A model generated the notes under the pieces. It did not search any database and was not told the DNA's origin. It worked only from the letters and a program-made list of their open reading frames with translations. The position numbers were made by a program, and so were the translations under genes. A DNA stretch of 64,000 bases from Antedon bifida (Eukaryota; Echinodermata; Crinoidea; Comatulida; Antedonidae): positions 27,031,409 to 27,095,408 of the forward strand of contig OY727093.1 of assembly GCA_963402885.1 (NCBI GenBank). The letters are read 5' to 3'. Positions 32,635 to 44,786 of this stretch are shown piece after piece. Position 1 is the stretch's first letter; each line of letters starts with the position of its first letter.

Positions 32635-34414
32635 ATATGCAAATATGTAAATTATGAATGCCCAAATCAAGGTGAAGACAAAATAAATTTCACACTTGTT
32701 GACGAGGAATATGTATATAAACAAATTTTATCATTATCTGACAAAAAGGCTACAGGAACTGATGAAATTCCTGCTAAACTAATAAAATTAGCAATCAACT
32801 CAATTGTACAACCCATTACATTTTTAATTAATTTATCTCTAAGAACCAGCGACTTCCCAAGTAAATGGAAAAATGCACGAATATGCCCAATTTTTAAAAA
32901 TGGCGACCGAAGTGAACCATCTAACTACAGGCCAATTTCTGTACTACCAATTTTATCGAAAATTATTGAACGCGCTGTCTTTGACCAACTCTATCCACAA
33001 ATCAACCCTAAATTATACAATCAACAATCTGGATTTAGGCCAAATTACTCGACATCATCGGCATTAATAAATATAACTGAAGATTGGATTGACAGTATTG
33101 AAAATGGTAAATACATAGGACTAATAATGCTTGATCTCAAAAAAGCTTTCGACACTGTTAATCACAAGATACTAATAAAAAAACTACACAATTTTAATTT
33201 TGCTAATCATGTTATCAAATGGTTTGAAAATTATTTAACAAATCGTACACATATTACTAATATTAACAATGTTAATTCGGTAAAGTCTAATAGTGTTTGT
33301 GGAATCCCTCAGGGATCAATATTAGGGCCCCTTCTATTTATCATGTATATTAATGATCTACCTAACTCAGTTTCTCATGTAAATGTAAGCATGTACGCAG
33401 ATGACACTGCGTTATATTATGCATCTAAAGACATACACGATATAATAAGCAAAGTAAATACTGATCTAAAACATGTACAACTATGGTTAGCAAGTAACAA
33501 ATTAAGTCTAAACATTAAAAAGACTGAATATATGATTTTAGGAACACATCAAAAATTAAATAAATTGATTAACATGGATATTAATATTAATATAGACGGT
33601 ACAAAACTTGAAAAAGTAAATAACTGTAAACATTTAGGTGTCATTATCGATGAAAATTTAAAATGGCATAAACAAATAGATCAGGTGAAAAATAAAGTAA
33701 TATCAGGTCTGTACTATCTAAAAAAATGCAGAAATATTTTCCCTCAAAATATTCAATCATTAATGTACAAATCTATTATAGCCCACCATTTTGACTACTG
33801 CAATGTAGTATGGGGTCGTTGTAACCAAACCCTCAAATACAAACTCCAAGTACTCCAAAATAGAGCGGCTAAAATAATTACACATACATCTAGGTATGAC
33901 TCTAGCTCACAGGCGCTCAAAGATTTAAATTGGCCTAATTTAGAAGAAAAACAATATTACAACGAAGCAGTCACAATGTATAAAATAATGAATAACTTGA
34001 CACCATCCTACTTAAGAAACAGATTCTATGAACGCAAACAAACATATAATACTAGATCAAAAGATATTCTAAGTTTACATAAGGCAAACACTGAGTATAA
34101 AAAGAAAAGTTTCTCGTATTCTGGCGCAAAGCTATGGAACAGTTTAAATGCTATAAACTCAAATGCAATTACAGCTCCTAATATACATATATTTAAAAAA
34201 ATGATAAATGACCAAAGATAAAATATACTTGAAACTCTATATTTTTTCATGAAATCTTTTTTTGTTGTTGTTGTTTTTGTACTGTAAATGATAACTTGTG
34301 TAATAGTATAAATAGTTTTGTAGTAAGTAACGGCCTTGTGAAAAACACCAATATGGTGATTCAAGTGTTGCATCCGTTTTTAAATAAAGTTGTTATTATT
34401 ATTATTATTATTAT
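32635..34414 (+). mobile_element. Non-LTR retrotransposon (LINE), 5'-truncated, RT domain intact
   Basis: An open frame of about 529 codons (32635-34221) encodes a reverse transcriptase. It has NYRPISVLPILSKIIE, QSGFRPNYST, LDLKKAFDTVNH, GIPQGSILGPLLFIMYINDL and the catalytic YADDT, followed by the thumb and the YNTRS...KKSFSYSGAKLWNSLN tail. No endonuclease domain is present upstream, so the copy is 5'-truncated. It ends in a GTT(ATT)n tail at 34414, as in CR1/L2-like or Rex1-like LINEs. It is one uninterrupted frame and therefore young. It lies inside the decayed GPCR duplicate. Confidence 0.9.
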
Positions 34415-34920
34415 GCATGTAATCAGTATAAAGCAGTTATAAAATGGAATGATGTTAAAAATAAATTATTATAATTCATAAAATAAGAAAAATATAAAAC
34501 TAGTACAGGCTGTAGTGTATATATTATATAAACATTCAAGACTAAAGGTATAATGGAAATCAAAACTGTACTAGTAGTTACTATAAAGTTTTGTAAGAAT
34601 GTAATAAATAAATGGAATTAAGTTTAGGTAGAACACATAATTGTAACACATCTGCTATAATAATATGCTATATATGAAATAATGCTAAACATAAAGTCAT
34701 ACCTATAATAAGGCCATACATTATAAAACTAACAAACACCTAGGCCTATACTAAAACTAATATATGATAGTAAAACATAGACTGAAACACACGGTCAAAC
34801 ATAATAGGTAAACAAACAAATGTAAATGGCTAACATAGTAAGAACAGAACTTCAAGGTTTAGAAATAGTGGAATGAAACAAATGTTATACAAGGTCAAAA
34901 CATAAAAAGTAGCATATAAT

Positions 34921-37900
34921 ATGGCAAGCCTCAGCTGTCTGAAGTATTCAAAATATTATATTATTATATCATTTTTTCATTATATTATATATTGTATTGT
35001 AACAATAGCTTCTAGCTAATCGTACTAGGCCTAGGCCTCAAGTAAGTCTACGCTACCCAGTCCAACTACAATATGGTTTATTTTGTTTTATAGCTTTATT
35101 GATAGCTGGGTTCAAATCTGGGTTGGGATGGCTTTTTCTCATTCTAAAACAGATTTCCTTATAATAAAATAATATATGAATTTATTTGTAATATTTTAAT
35201 GTATACATAATATAAGTAATTGCCATTGCATTTGTTATTATTAATTATATATTTTACGGTTACCCCTAAATTATACTATAGTATAATTTCCTTGTTATAT
35301 TTTACAATATTTTCTTCATAATTCTACAATTTTGTCTTTCACAGCACAAATTTATCATACTGAGTCATCACACACCAAGTCTCATAAATTTCTACTGTAT
35401 TTGTCCAAGCTACTCCAGCTACATGGTATTGCCTTGAGGCTGAACTACACGGTATACTGGCACTACCATCATTCCTGGCTCGTCAACCTGGACCACATAA
35501 GCACAGTTTCAGTTTCAGTTTATTTACCATTTCAATTTCTGAACATAAGAGATGAACAACTTATATGGATGGATAACCGTAAGAGCGAAGCTCGTTTACC
35601 GGTCACCCGTTAGTGCAGTGACATTACAGACAACATAAAGACAGGACAAAGGTGCAATACATAACAAGACATGTGAACACTTGTGTTTGCAACCCCTTGG
35701 ATAAAATAATATATTTATATAAAGGAGAAAGTTAGATATTATAATATTTCTTTTCGATCATATAATGATAATTTTATAAAAAAAAAAAAGAAATATAAAT
35801 GAATTTATAAGGACATGATGATTATCAAAAATAGTCAATATAATTAAATTTTAAACTCATTACCAGCATTATAAATAATATTTCAAAAAGATGAGAATGC
35901 AAGTAAATATAAGATTCATAGTCCTTATTATACACAATGATTTTCTACTATCACATATTAAAATATAAAACAATCATGTAGCCTTTAATGACTTTACATG
36001 GAGGTCTATTCAAATAAATTTAAATAAAAGGGTCATAATATGTCTTCGTCTCCAGTTCGTAGAAAATAAGTTAGGATTCAATTCATTTCAACAATAAAAA
36101 ATATCCTGCCAGTTTGCGTTCAAGACTTGCAAAATGCTTAGTTTTTAATACGAGTACTGCTTTCTATACACATAACTTTGATTTCTGCAAAAAAAAAAAA
36201 AAATCTCTGTAATAATGTACTTTAATTACTGTAATAATCTAGGCATAGATTATGTTGACCGAGGCAGTGAGAGGGCGATCGACTGTACTACCATAAGTCC
36301 TCTAGGTGTATACAACTTATTTCTTGTCTACAAAGTGTATAGTAGTATGCTAATAGTACTATTATTAGATTAGGTAGTTGGGAGTAGTTTGGAGAGATAC
36401 ATCTATTTATAAAAGAGTACTGTATATATGGAACTATCTGTGTTAGCCGCCTTTGTTTTTTTAGATATAATACCAATAGGTACTATGTATTGGGATGCAA
36501 TTCAACAGTTATGAATAAAAAAAGTCCTATGTACTCTGTATGTTGGAGGAAATAAGCATAAGAGAAAATAAAGCCTTGACCACAGGGTGTAAGTCACTAT
36601 TTTGAATCAGTAGTATGACTTCTTAGGAAGTAATTTTAAAATTATCATTGTATGATCGAAAAGAAATATTATAATATCTAACTTTCTCCTTTATATAAAT
36701 ATATTATTTTATCCAAGGGGTTGCAAACACAAGTGTTCACATGTCCTGTTATGTATTGCACCTTTGTCCTGTCTTTATGTTGTCTGTAATGTCACTGCAC
36801 TAACGGGTGACCAGTAAACGAGCTTCGCTCTTACGGTTATCCATCCATATAAGTTGTTCATCTCTTATGTTCAGAAATTGAAATGGTAAATAAACTGAAA
36901 CTGTCCTTATGTTGTCCAGGTTGACGAGCCAGGAATGATGGTAGTGCCAGTATACCGTGTGTAGTTTAGCCTCAAGGCAATACCATGTAGCTGGAGTAGC
37001 TTGGACAAATACATTAGAGATTTATGAGACTTGGTGTGTGATGATTCAGTATGATAAATTTGTGCTGTGAAAGACAAAATTGTAGAATTATGAAGAAAAT
37101 ATTGTAAAATATAACAAGGAAATTATACTATAGTATAATTAAGGGGTAACCGTATAATATATAATTAATAATAATAAATGCAATGGCAATTACTTATATT
37201 ATGTATACATTACAATATTACAAATAAATTCATATATTATTTTATTATGATAAGGAAATCTCTTTTAGAATGAGAAAAAGCTGTCCCAACCCAGATTTGA
37301 ACCCAGCTATTAATAAAGCTGTAAAACAAAATAGACCATATTGTAGCCGGACTGGGTAGCGTAGACTTACTTGAGGACTAGGCCTAGTACGATTAGCTAG
37401 AAGGATACAGGTCAACCTGTACCCGGGCCATGCCAACTCGCTCGTACCCAAATTTTGGTTTACTTATAAATCCAACATTTTGGCTTACTCGTACCCATCA
37501 TGGGCTGGCTGCCTAGTAGTAGTAGTAGTAGTAGTAGCCTAGCCTAAGGCAGCAGGCCCTAGCCTACTACAACTTAAGTCTAGGCCTAGCCTAGTACTAG
37601 TAGGCCTAGTAGTTAATATCATACATACGCCCTAGAGCCTAGTAGTAGGCTACCTAGTACTCTACTAGCTAGGCCTAGGTAGTAGCAGTTATTGTAGTAG
37701 TATTATTGTATTGTAGTATTAGTTATAGCTGTCCGGTGGTCCTTGGTCACTTAACTAGCTACGTCTAGGCTAGATCCCTTAGTAGGCCTAGGCCTAGGCT
37801 AGGCCTAGTACGTAGTAAAGATAATTAGTTATTCTTCAACAGTCACACAATTCAGATTCTGCCGCTGATTGCTAGTGAACAGGGGGAGGGAGAGAAAGAG

Positions 37901-38290
37901 TTAGAAGAAGTGAAATGAGCCGTGACGTATAAATAACATCATACAAAATAATAATATAACTAACGAATCCGTATAATATAATAATGTTGTATGTTATAAA
38001 ATAAGGTAAATGCGTTTAATATAATACAATTATATTATAATATAATGTATTTTATTAATAATATAATAGTAAATGTTCATGATATAATGCTAAAACCCAA
38101 TAATATAATACAAAAAGTCAATAATTTGTTACATTTTTCACATAATATATTAGAAATAGATATAATATAATGCTAAAACCAAGTAATATAACGCAAAACC
38201 TATAATTCATTACAATACAATATATAATATAATAAAAAATCATATAATAATATAATATTTTGAATACTTCAGACAGCTGAGGCTTGCCAT
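34921..38290. mobile_element. 3.4-kb palindromic element with terminal inverted repeats
   Basis: Outer ends ATGGCAAGCCTCAGCTGTCT and its complement at 38290 form inverted repeats of about 50 bp. A larger inverted pair lies inside (about 35035-35764 and 36652-37385). A CTAG-rich stretch (37376-37815) interrupts the right half. No transposase frame was recognised, so it is non-autonomous. It lies within the decayed GPCR duplicate. Confidence 0.75.
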
Positions 38291-38296
38291 AGTGGA

Positions 38297-39155
38297 TGGT
38301 CGTTAATTAGATGGTATTTTGATATGGTGGGGGGGGGGCGGGGGGGGGGGGGAGTGGTGATAATTATTTTAATTGATGTTTTATTGGGGAGGTGTTCCGG
38401 GCGTTTATTCAAATAAATACCATCCTAATCGGTATAATTAATACATTATTCCGCGACACAGTGAGCCGTTTTGGCCGAAGAAGGAAGACGTTTTAGACGG
38501 CTTGCAATATGGGCAGAAGTATCCCAGGGTCCTGACGGGACACAGATAGCGCATAGTATACATGAGTCCTGGCAGCTTACTCAACAACTCGGCTATCGGG
38601 GTTTCATTCGATTTCAAACAAAAGCTCTGATCATTAATTCTCTCGATGTAATTTTATATAATTATAATATAATAATAATACTCCTATGTTTTATGAATAT
38701 ATTTAACTTGATCTTTATGTACTACAGTACTATACCTTCACACGCGCGGTCCGAAAATAAACAAAAAATCAAAATGGCTATCGCCACCAAGCACCAACGG
38801 CCAACTTAGTTGAAACAGGGAGTTGTTTTACAACTCCCTGGTTGAAACCAACCATGCAGGGAACTTGCAAGGTGATTGACACACCTTATCGTGAACCCGG
38901 AAATTACTTACCGCGTGTAGAGTTAAAATTTACCGATTGAAATCAGAAAATTTCTTATAAAACCCTTTATAATAATTATCTTCCTAAGATAGAAATATGG
39001 AACAATATCGTAATAGTGGAATCTAATTTTATAAAATCTACGTTTCGCGGTACATCTGAGATAGATAAGGTAGGTATCCAAGGCGGAGATTTGTACCGAA
39101 TTTTTTACATTGTGCTCGCCTATGTCAGAATTAACCATAATTTATATATAGATAC
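38297..39155. repeat. Interspersed repeat family, copy 1
   Basis: Shares about 0.8 kb in inverse orientation with 55707-56517. Marks include CCGCGACACAGTGAGC, CAGGGTCCTGACGGGACACA, the hairpin GGGAGTTGTTTTACAACTCC and CGCCTATGTCAGAATTAACC. A poly-G tract lies at 38326-38356. No transposase recognised. Confidence 0.75.
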
Positions 39156-39654
39156 CATAGTATTTTGTAGTCTGGTTTTTTCTGTGGTCTATTGTTACCT
39201 GTTGTCATATCTAAACCTATTGTTGATTCACTTCCCTGTAAAACAAAAAAAAAAATTAAATTTAAATATAAGATATCATTTTAATGTTTTGAGATTAGAA
39301 GTTAAAATAGTGATGATAATGTTGAAGTGCGTTTAGCGTTCGCCCTACATTAACTCATGTTATTTGTAAAGAAATCATGCCAATGCGTGTGATTGTTTTA
39401 AGATGAATGAAGAAATCGCTCAGCTTACCCGATTCTCAGTGCTGTATCTCCAAATACTAGAATATTTGTCCAGTATCATAGAAATATGGGAATACAGCTT
39501 CCCATTTGTATCAGATGTGTTGTCTGTATAGTTTCAGGTTAGGTTAAAGGTTAGTTTATGGTATATGATACTATGAGATACATGTGATGTTGTGTTACCA
39601 AATATTCCTATGATAGTGGGCAAATCTGCAGAGAATCGGGTGCTCTACTTCCAC

Positions 39655-40075
39655 GTTTGTAGAGTTAGAGCATTGGACTTGTAGTGTTGAGTCCTTAAGC
39701 AAGATTTTTTATCCACATTGTTCCTCCAAACCCAGGTTATAGAAATGGGTACCGGTATGTCAAAAGTACTGGGAAGGTAAATCAGACTCATTTGTGCTGG
39801 AGGAGTGGCGTACACACTGAAGCTTGGTTCCCACTAGAACGTAACGCAAGGACGTAAACGCAACGCAAGCGTTTTAACCAATGACAAACGAAGTTATAGA
39901 CAGTTAGCAATCACAAGCGAATAAGCCATCGCTTGTGATTGGTCAATTCACTTGCGTTGCGTTACGTCCTTGCGTTGCGTCGCTAGTGGGAACCAAGATT
40001 TAGTGGAGTATGGCCCAAACGCTAAAGAAATGGCGATGGGCACCACGGCCGTTAGCATTAGCTTAGGTTTCGACT
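39655..40075 (+). mobile_element. tRNA-derived SINE, interrupted
   Basis: Starts with a box-A-like tRNA segment (GTTAGAGCATTGGACTTG). It continues with a conserved body (AAATGGGTACCGGTA, GGAGTGGCG) and, after a MITE insertion, GCGATGGGCACCACGGC. Confidence 0.55.
39823..39997. mobile_element. Palindromic MITE nested in a SINE
   Basis: Inverted termini CTTGGTTCCCACTAGAACGT and complement (CGCTAGTGGGAACCAAG), arms of about 45 bp rich in AACGCAAGGACGT. Inserted into the SINE spanning about 39655-40075. Confidence 0.75.
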
Positions 40076-41761
40076 TTCCTTTACCGTGATGTCAAAAAGC
40101 AAAGACCGAGTTAAGGCTTGAGGTGACATTGAGCGATTAAGCCGCCAAACCTCAAACATCTACATATTTAAAACAATGCAAGTTAATTCTTTTATTAACA
40201 AACAGGGAGTAAAATATATTCGTACATTAGAAGAAAATAATAATTTGTAAGAATACAATTTCTCATCATTCAAAGTATTCTTTTTAAAAATAAACTTCAT
40301 TGGAAATTGAAGAAAAACAAAAAATCGAATTAAACCCGTTTTTAGTGTACATGTTTTCGATTTTAACAAATGGTGTATGAGCATGTGTATTTACATTTAC
40401 ATTGAGCTGAGCGCCTAGGCATTAGTAAGTGAGTGAACGCTTGCCTAGGACAGACACACACCTCTGTGTAACTTAAAAACATATATTTACCTCATAAGAA
40501 AAGTAGCAATATGTGGTAACAATTATACCATTCGATGCAAAGAGTAAACTGAACATTAACCAAAATATGTATTCATCGTCCGCCATTACGGCAAACATCC
40601 ACGTAAAGATAAAAAATGGGGATAAGAAGCAGCTGCATTTTATACAGCGCCTGTCATAGAACAAAATGAATGGTCTCTTTCAACAATCGTTAAATTACCT
40701 CAATAATTCCAAGCTTTTCCTAATATATTTGCCATGAGAACCAATCAGGCTTACTTTGTATTATTAATAGATATAATCATCGCAAGTTTCTTAATGTATT
40801 GTTTTAAATGCGTACAGTACTTACCGTACTTGTGCTACTAAATATTCTTTTCTTTCCTTCGAATTTTGTTTTAAATATTATTCCGAAAAATATTATCCGA
40901 ATCTTGAATAACATAACATTGAAAAATGTAAAACTAGATATACAAAACAAATAAACCACATCATTTCATGTAATGCTGTGGTATGACTCATTTGAATGGA
41001 GAGGACATTTACCAAATTTTGAAAATTGCTTACAAGAATCAGTGTCATTGATGGGAAGATAAATGCAACCAAACTTCCAGTCTCAAACTTTAACCAGCAT
41101 CTGTAAAAAGTAAAATATTGTGAATGATAAGCAAATGAATACTAAATACAAAAACTATTGCATTTTATTGTTAATTTAATATCACTTCCAATTCACAAAC
41201 GTTCAATGATCTTTCAACCATTTTGAATTTCTTTTTATAATTGTTTTTCAAATTAGGCCTGTATGTTTATTTGTTATTTGACATTTGTAAAATTTAAAAC
41301 AGCATTCCTAATTATAGAGAAGTTGTATTGTGATTCAAATCAGATCAATGCAAGAAAATACAGTAAAAGCATTCAGATACTGAGTGAAGTATGTCAGCGA
41401 GAGAGAGCCCACTACTTGATATTTCGGTCTATGTTAAAGAATACAGAGGGCGTGCTATTTAATATCTCATATGAAAGATATGGCTATGCACGATATTTTT
41501 TGGCGTTCTTAACGCGCAACGGGCCTCTAAATTCTCTATCTAATTGTATTTTATTGTTGATGATCAGCTGGTTTAGTATTATTTATGATTTTCAGGCAAA
41601 TTTTAAAAGCTTTCATCATATGAAAATGGTCTTCCAAAATCTGTGTAGTTTTCTTATCTCATCTAAAAAGCACAGAAATGTTTTTAAAACCGCTCACTTT
41701 GAAATAATGCTTATATTATAAAGCACAATATTTTATCAAAATTGTATTTTTTAATTTTCCG

Positions 41762-41975
41762 GTAGCCGCTTACGGGAGGTAATTTACTATACAAAAAAGC
41801 TAACTTTCAGTTTTAAAAAGTGGCCGCGGCCGCGGCCGCTTACGGATGTGGCCGCTTACGGGAGGTACCAAATTCAAACTAATTGAAAGGAAGAACAAAC
41901 GGGCTTTTGAAAGTGCGGCCGTTAAGAGAGGTGGCCGCTTAGGGGAGGTGGCCGCTCACGGAGTTTCAACTGTAA
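41762..41975. mobile_element. DNA-transposon end with GGCCGCTTACGGGAGGT sub-repeats
   Basis: Several copies of GGCCGCTTACGGGAGGT-like units end in CGGAGTTTCAACTGTA. The minus sense begins CAGTTGAAACTCCG, resembling Tc1/pogo-type termini. The other end and a transposase were not found. Confidence 0.45.
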
Positions 41976-42659
41976 TTCTAATCAAATACTAGATGTAAAT
42001 AATATTAATTATCACTTTAAAAAAAATTTGGTTTGTTATGTACATATTTCCTGATTTATAACTTTTCCTGCCTTTTTATCACTATCCAATTTAACTGAAC
42101 TTTATTGTATCTTTTATATCGAATCAGAGGCAGAGTATCAATGAGATGTACAACAAGTACAGTAAATAAAAATGTAAGAAATTAAATATTTACAAAGTAG
42201 ACTTCGGCTTAATATTATCCCTATGTTGATCACTCAAATACTGAAGTGCGAATTAAATGCTTTAAGTCCGGGTTGAATAAACTTGTTTTCCTTAAACATA
42301 ATGAACGAATTATAATGGAATATTGGTTTATAGATCATTTTTATTGGCTCATAACAATTTTTTAAGTAATGAGGTTGATTTTGAAAGATACTTATAAACA
42401 CTTGACATCATTTTAATGATTGTATTAATGCTTTTTATAGCTTAACGTTTGCATCAAAACAAACACAAGTAGAATATTAAACTTAGTGCTCATTTTTATA
42501 AAGATAGCAATTTAAGTAATAAGATATAACTTTGACCAATAAAAAATAACAGTAATATCCGTTCTTATAGCGCTTGTTGCACAATGCCTCACACTATAAT
42601 TACCTCGGTCATTTTGTTTGTGTGGATAAAACATGTATGGAAACACACTCCCATAATGT

Positions 42660-42800
42660 AGCTAGCAATCAGCGCAAAGTTGTATTTTTACCTTACCAGG
42701 TACCCATTTGTAAAGTTTCTTCCCTAAGGATACAATGCGGTGAGAGATTTGGACTCACGATCAGTAATCCAACGCCCAACACATTGCGCTACAGTTAATG
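42660..42800 (-). mobile_element. tRNA-derived SINE fragment
   Basis: Minus strand begins CTGTAGCGCAATGTGTTGGG (box A) and continues to GTGAGTCCAAATCTC (degenerate box B). A related body sequence with GACCGTTGGTCC is seen at 43505-43650 and 15510-15600. Confidence 0.5.
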
Positions 42801-42954
42801 AAAGCATGTTTTCTTAGGGTCTATAGCTATGATATAGGTTCCGTTCGGGAGACTGCCTGGGAATACTGCGTCGGGTGCTGACGTGAAGGGAAATCGGACA
42901 TGCATGTGATAGGCATAGGTTTTGAGCATATTTGTACCATACTTGATTGTATCC

Positions 42955-43496
42955 TTAAAGATGTATTGTCGCTTTGACCAATTCCAAAAAATAAAAAAAA
43001 ATTTCGAAAAAAAGTGGGTCATTTTGAAGTATCATAATAGTTATTAACTTTCACCAAAAATAAGTCGACAAAAAAATCATTTAACTGAAATACAGACGTT
43101 TTTTTGTTCAAAAAATAACTTTGACTTCCAGTCAAAGTTTTTGATCAAAACATATCTCATAATACAACGCGCTTGTTTGGCTGTATGCATAATAATAAAA
43201 CTTTCTCGCGATCTGTGTGAAAACCTTCTCAATCGTGACGAGTTGTAAACAATCATAATTAGCATCATGCATAATGCATACTCGTGGTTTGAAATCTTTG
43301 TTTACTTTCATTCGCGACGATTTTCCAGACAAAATGTAATCAAATTAATTTACCTGTTAATTACGTAAACTTGTTGTTTTTGACTCGAATTTTGGACTTA
43401 AAGTGAATAACTTTAATATTACTTTGATATGGCCAATTTAAATTTAGAATATTTTGACCTTCATTTTTTGTGTTTCAAGGGACAATACATCTTTAA
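42955..43496. mobile_element. TTAA-flanked MITE, copy 2 (piggyBac-like)
   Basis: Same element as at 12215-12746, inverted, 542 bp, with TTAA borders and the same termini. Small differences throughout show that the two insertions are not recent. Open frames on the minus strand here are incidental. Confidence 0.75.
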
Positions 43497-44566
43497 GAAA
43501 GATGCTTAAGTGTCATTGCTTCGACCTTCGGATGGGACGTAAGACCGTTGGTCCCGGGTACATATAGTGCAAGTTAAACTATTAAAGATTAGAGGATCAT
43601 CTCAAATGTGTTGATCTGGTAGGTGCTGTAATCAGCTGGTTGAAACATGAGCAGTAATACAGTATTGTACTTACCACCCCTGAGATTAATTTGGTAGAAA
43701 ATGATGGAAGCACTGCGCTGATCACATGTGCTGTTGTCTTGATGTTGCTAATGACCTGAGTGACCAAATTGTGAGGTAGGAAAACAGCCGAGGATTACTG
43801 AAGAAATTGGTCTGAAAAACACATTTTCGTACAAATTTGCCGTTCTAATATACACTAAAGGATAAAGAGGAATTACAAGGTGCCCCAGCTCGAACGGCGC
43901 TAATATCGGTCTTGCGGTTTTAAAGGAGATAGAGGAACAAATTTTGGCTTAGTGCTATTATATTATAGATAATAATAATAGAACGTACAAGTTTCAAAAG
44001 AAACTGCAACATGACAATATAATTTATATAAAAACACAATAAGCTTATTGCTTATCAGATCCTTTAAAGCACACTTAATTGTATTGAACTATCGTTAAAA
44101 CCTCAAAAAAAAAACCAATGGGCTTCCACTTTTAGGAATTTTGTGTGGGCTACTTTTCAAAATGGACTTCTTTTGAGATAACGTTTGCAAACTGAAATGA
44201 ATGCTGTACATTTTGTAAATAGCTATTACAATACATATGGTTTTTTAGACATTCCTTGCCTATTTTACATATTTGCCAAGGAGGCAGAAAAAAAAAGATA
44301 AAAGATGCAATTAAAGTACCGTTTGGAAATATTTAGAATAAATATGTAAAGCTTGATAGTTAATAAGGTTGTAAACAAACTTTTTTACCGTTTAATAGCT
44401 GCACAACATCATTTTACCATACATTTTAATTCATTTTAACTAAAATATAGTGATATAATAAAAGCATCTTATAATGAAATGCAATAGTAATTACTTTCTT
44501 ACATAAAGTTGATTGACAAAATTAACCTTATTATTATTATTTTATATGTATCGATTGTCAGAAGTT

Positions 44567-44574
44567 TATAAAAG
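44567..44574 (+). promoter_or_regulatory. Candidate TATA box of the PAN-Link gene
   Basis: A TATAAAAG motif lies about 220 bp upstream of the chosen ATG at 44787. Position and sequence fit a core promoter, but TATA-like strings are common in this AT-rich DNA and no start-site data are available. Confidence 0.3.
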
Positions 44575-44786
44575 TGGTTATTTGGCATACAAGTTAAACT
44601 CGGAGCTTATTATTCTATGGAAAACATCTTAAGTAATTGCCTAAAATGTTGCCAATAAATTAATTGCCAATTCATTGTCAATGAAAGTATGTTTTCTAAT
44701 TAATACAGCATCTTTGATGCAAGTTGATCATTTTACATTTTACCGGCTATCACACAACACATCAATAAAGCTTCTTGTTTTGCAAA

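Larger units (their letters stand above)
32106..41100 (-). pseudogene. Partial duplicate of the adhesion GPCR (TM5-TM7 and tail), frame broken
   Basis: Exon-like blocks colinear with the main gene: 41034-41100 (TM5 start, CWLKFETGSLVAFIF), 40825-40902 (TM5 end and loop), 40491-40650 (TM6-TM7, FFIFTWMFAVMADDEYIFWL), 40085-40159 (tail, MFEVWRLNRSM), 39199-39235 (GSESTIGLDMTT) and 32106-32150 (VEAEAHIESDTTEN). Splice borders are kept. The block at 40825-40902 is 78 nt against 83 nt in the main gene, a net 5-nt loss that puts TM6-TM7 out of frame. No TM1-TM4, GPS, HYR or acidic exon was found for this copy. A SINE, MITEs, a LINE and a 3.4-kb palindrome have inserted between the blocks. Best read as a decayed segmental duplicate. 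Confidence 0.8.

Noticed and set aside
41263..41721. Plus-strand frame of 152 codons
   Set aside because: No recognisable motif, no splice context, AT-rich composition. It lies next to a transposon end, so it could be a fragment of one, but nothing supports a product.
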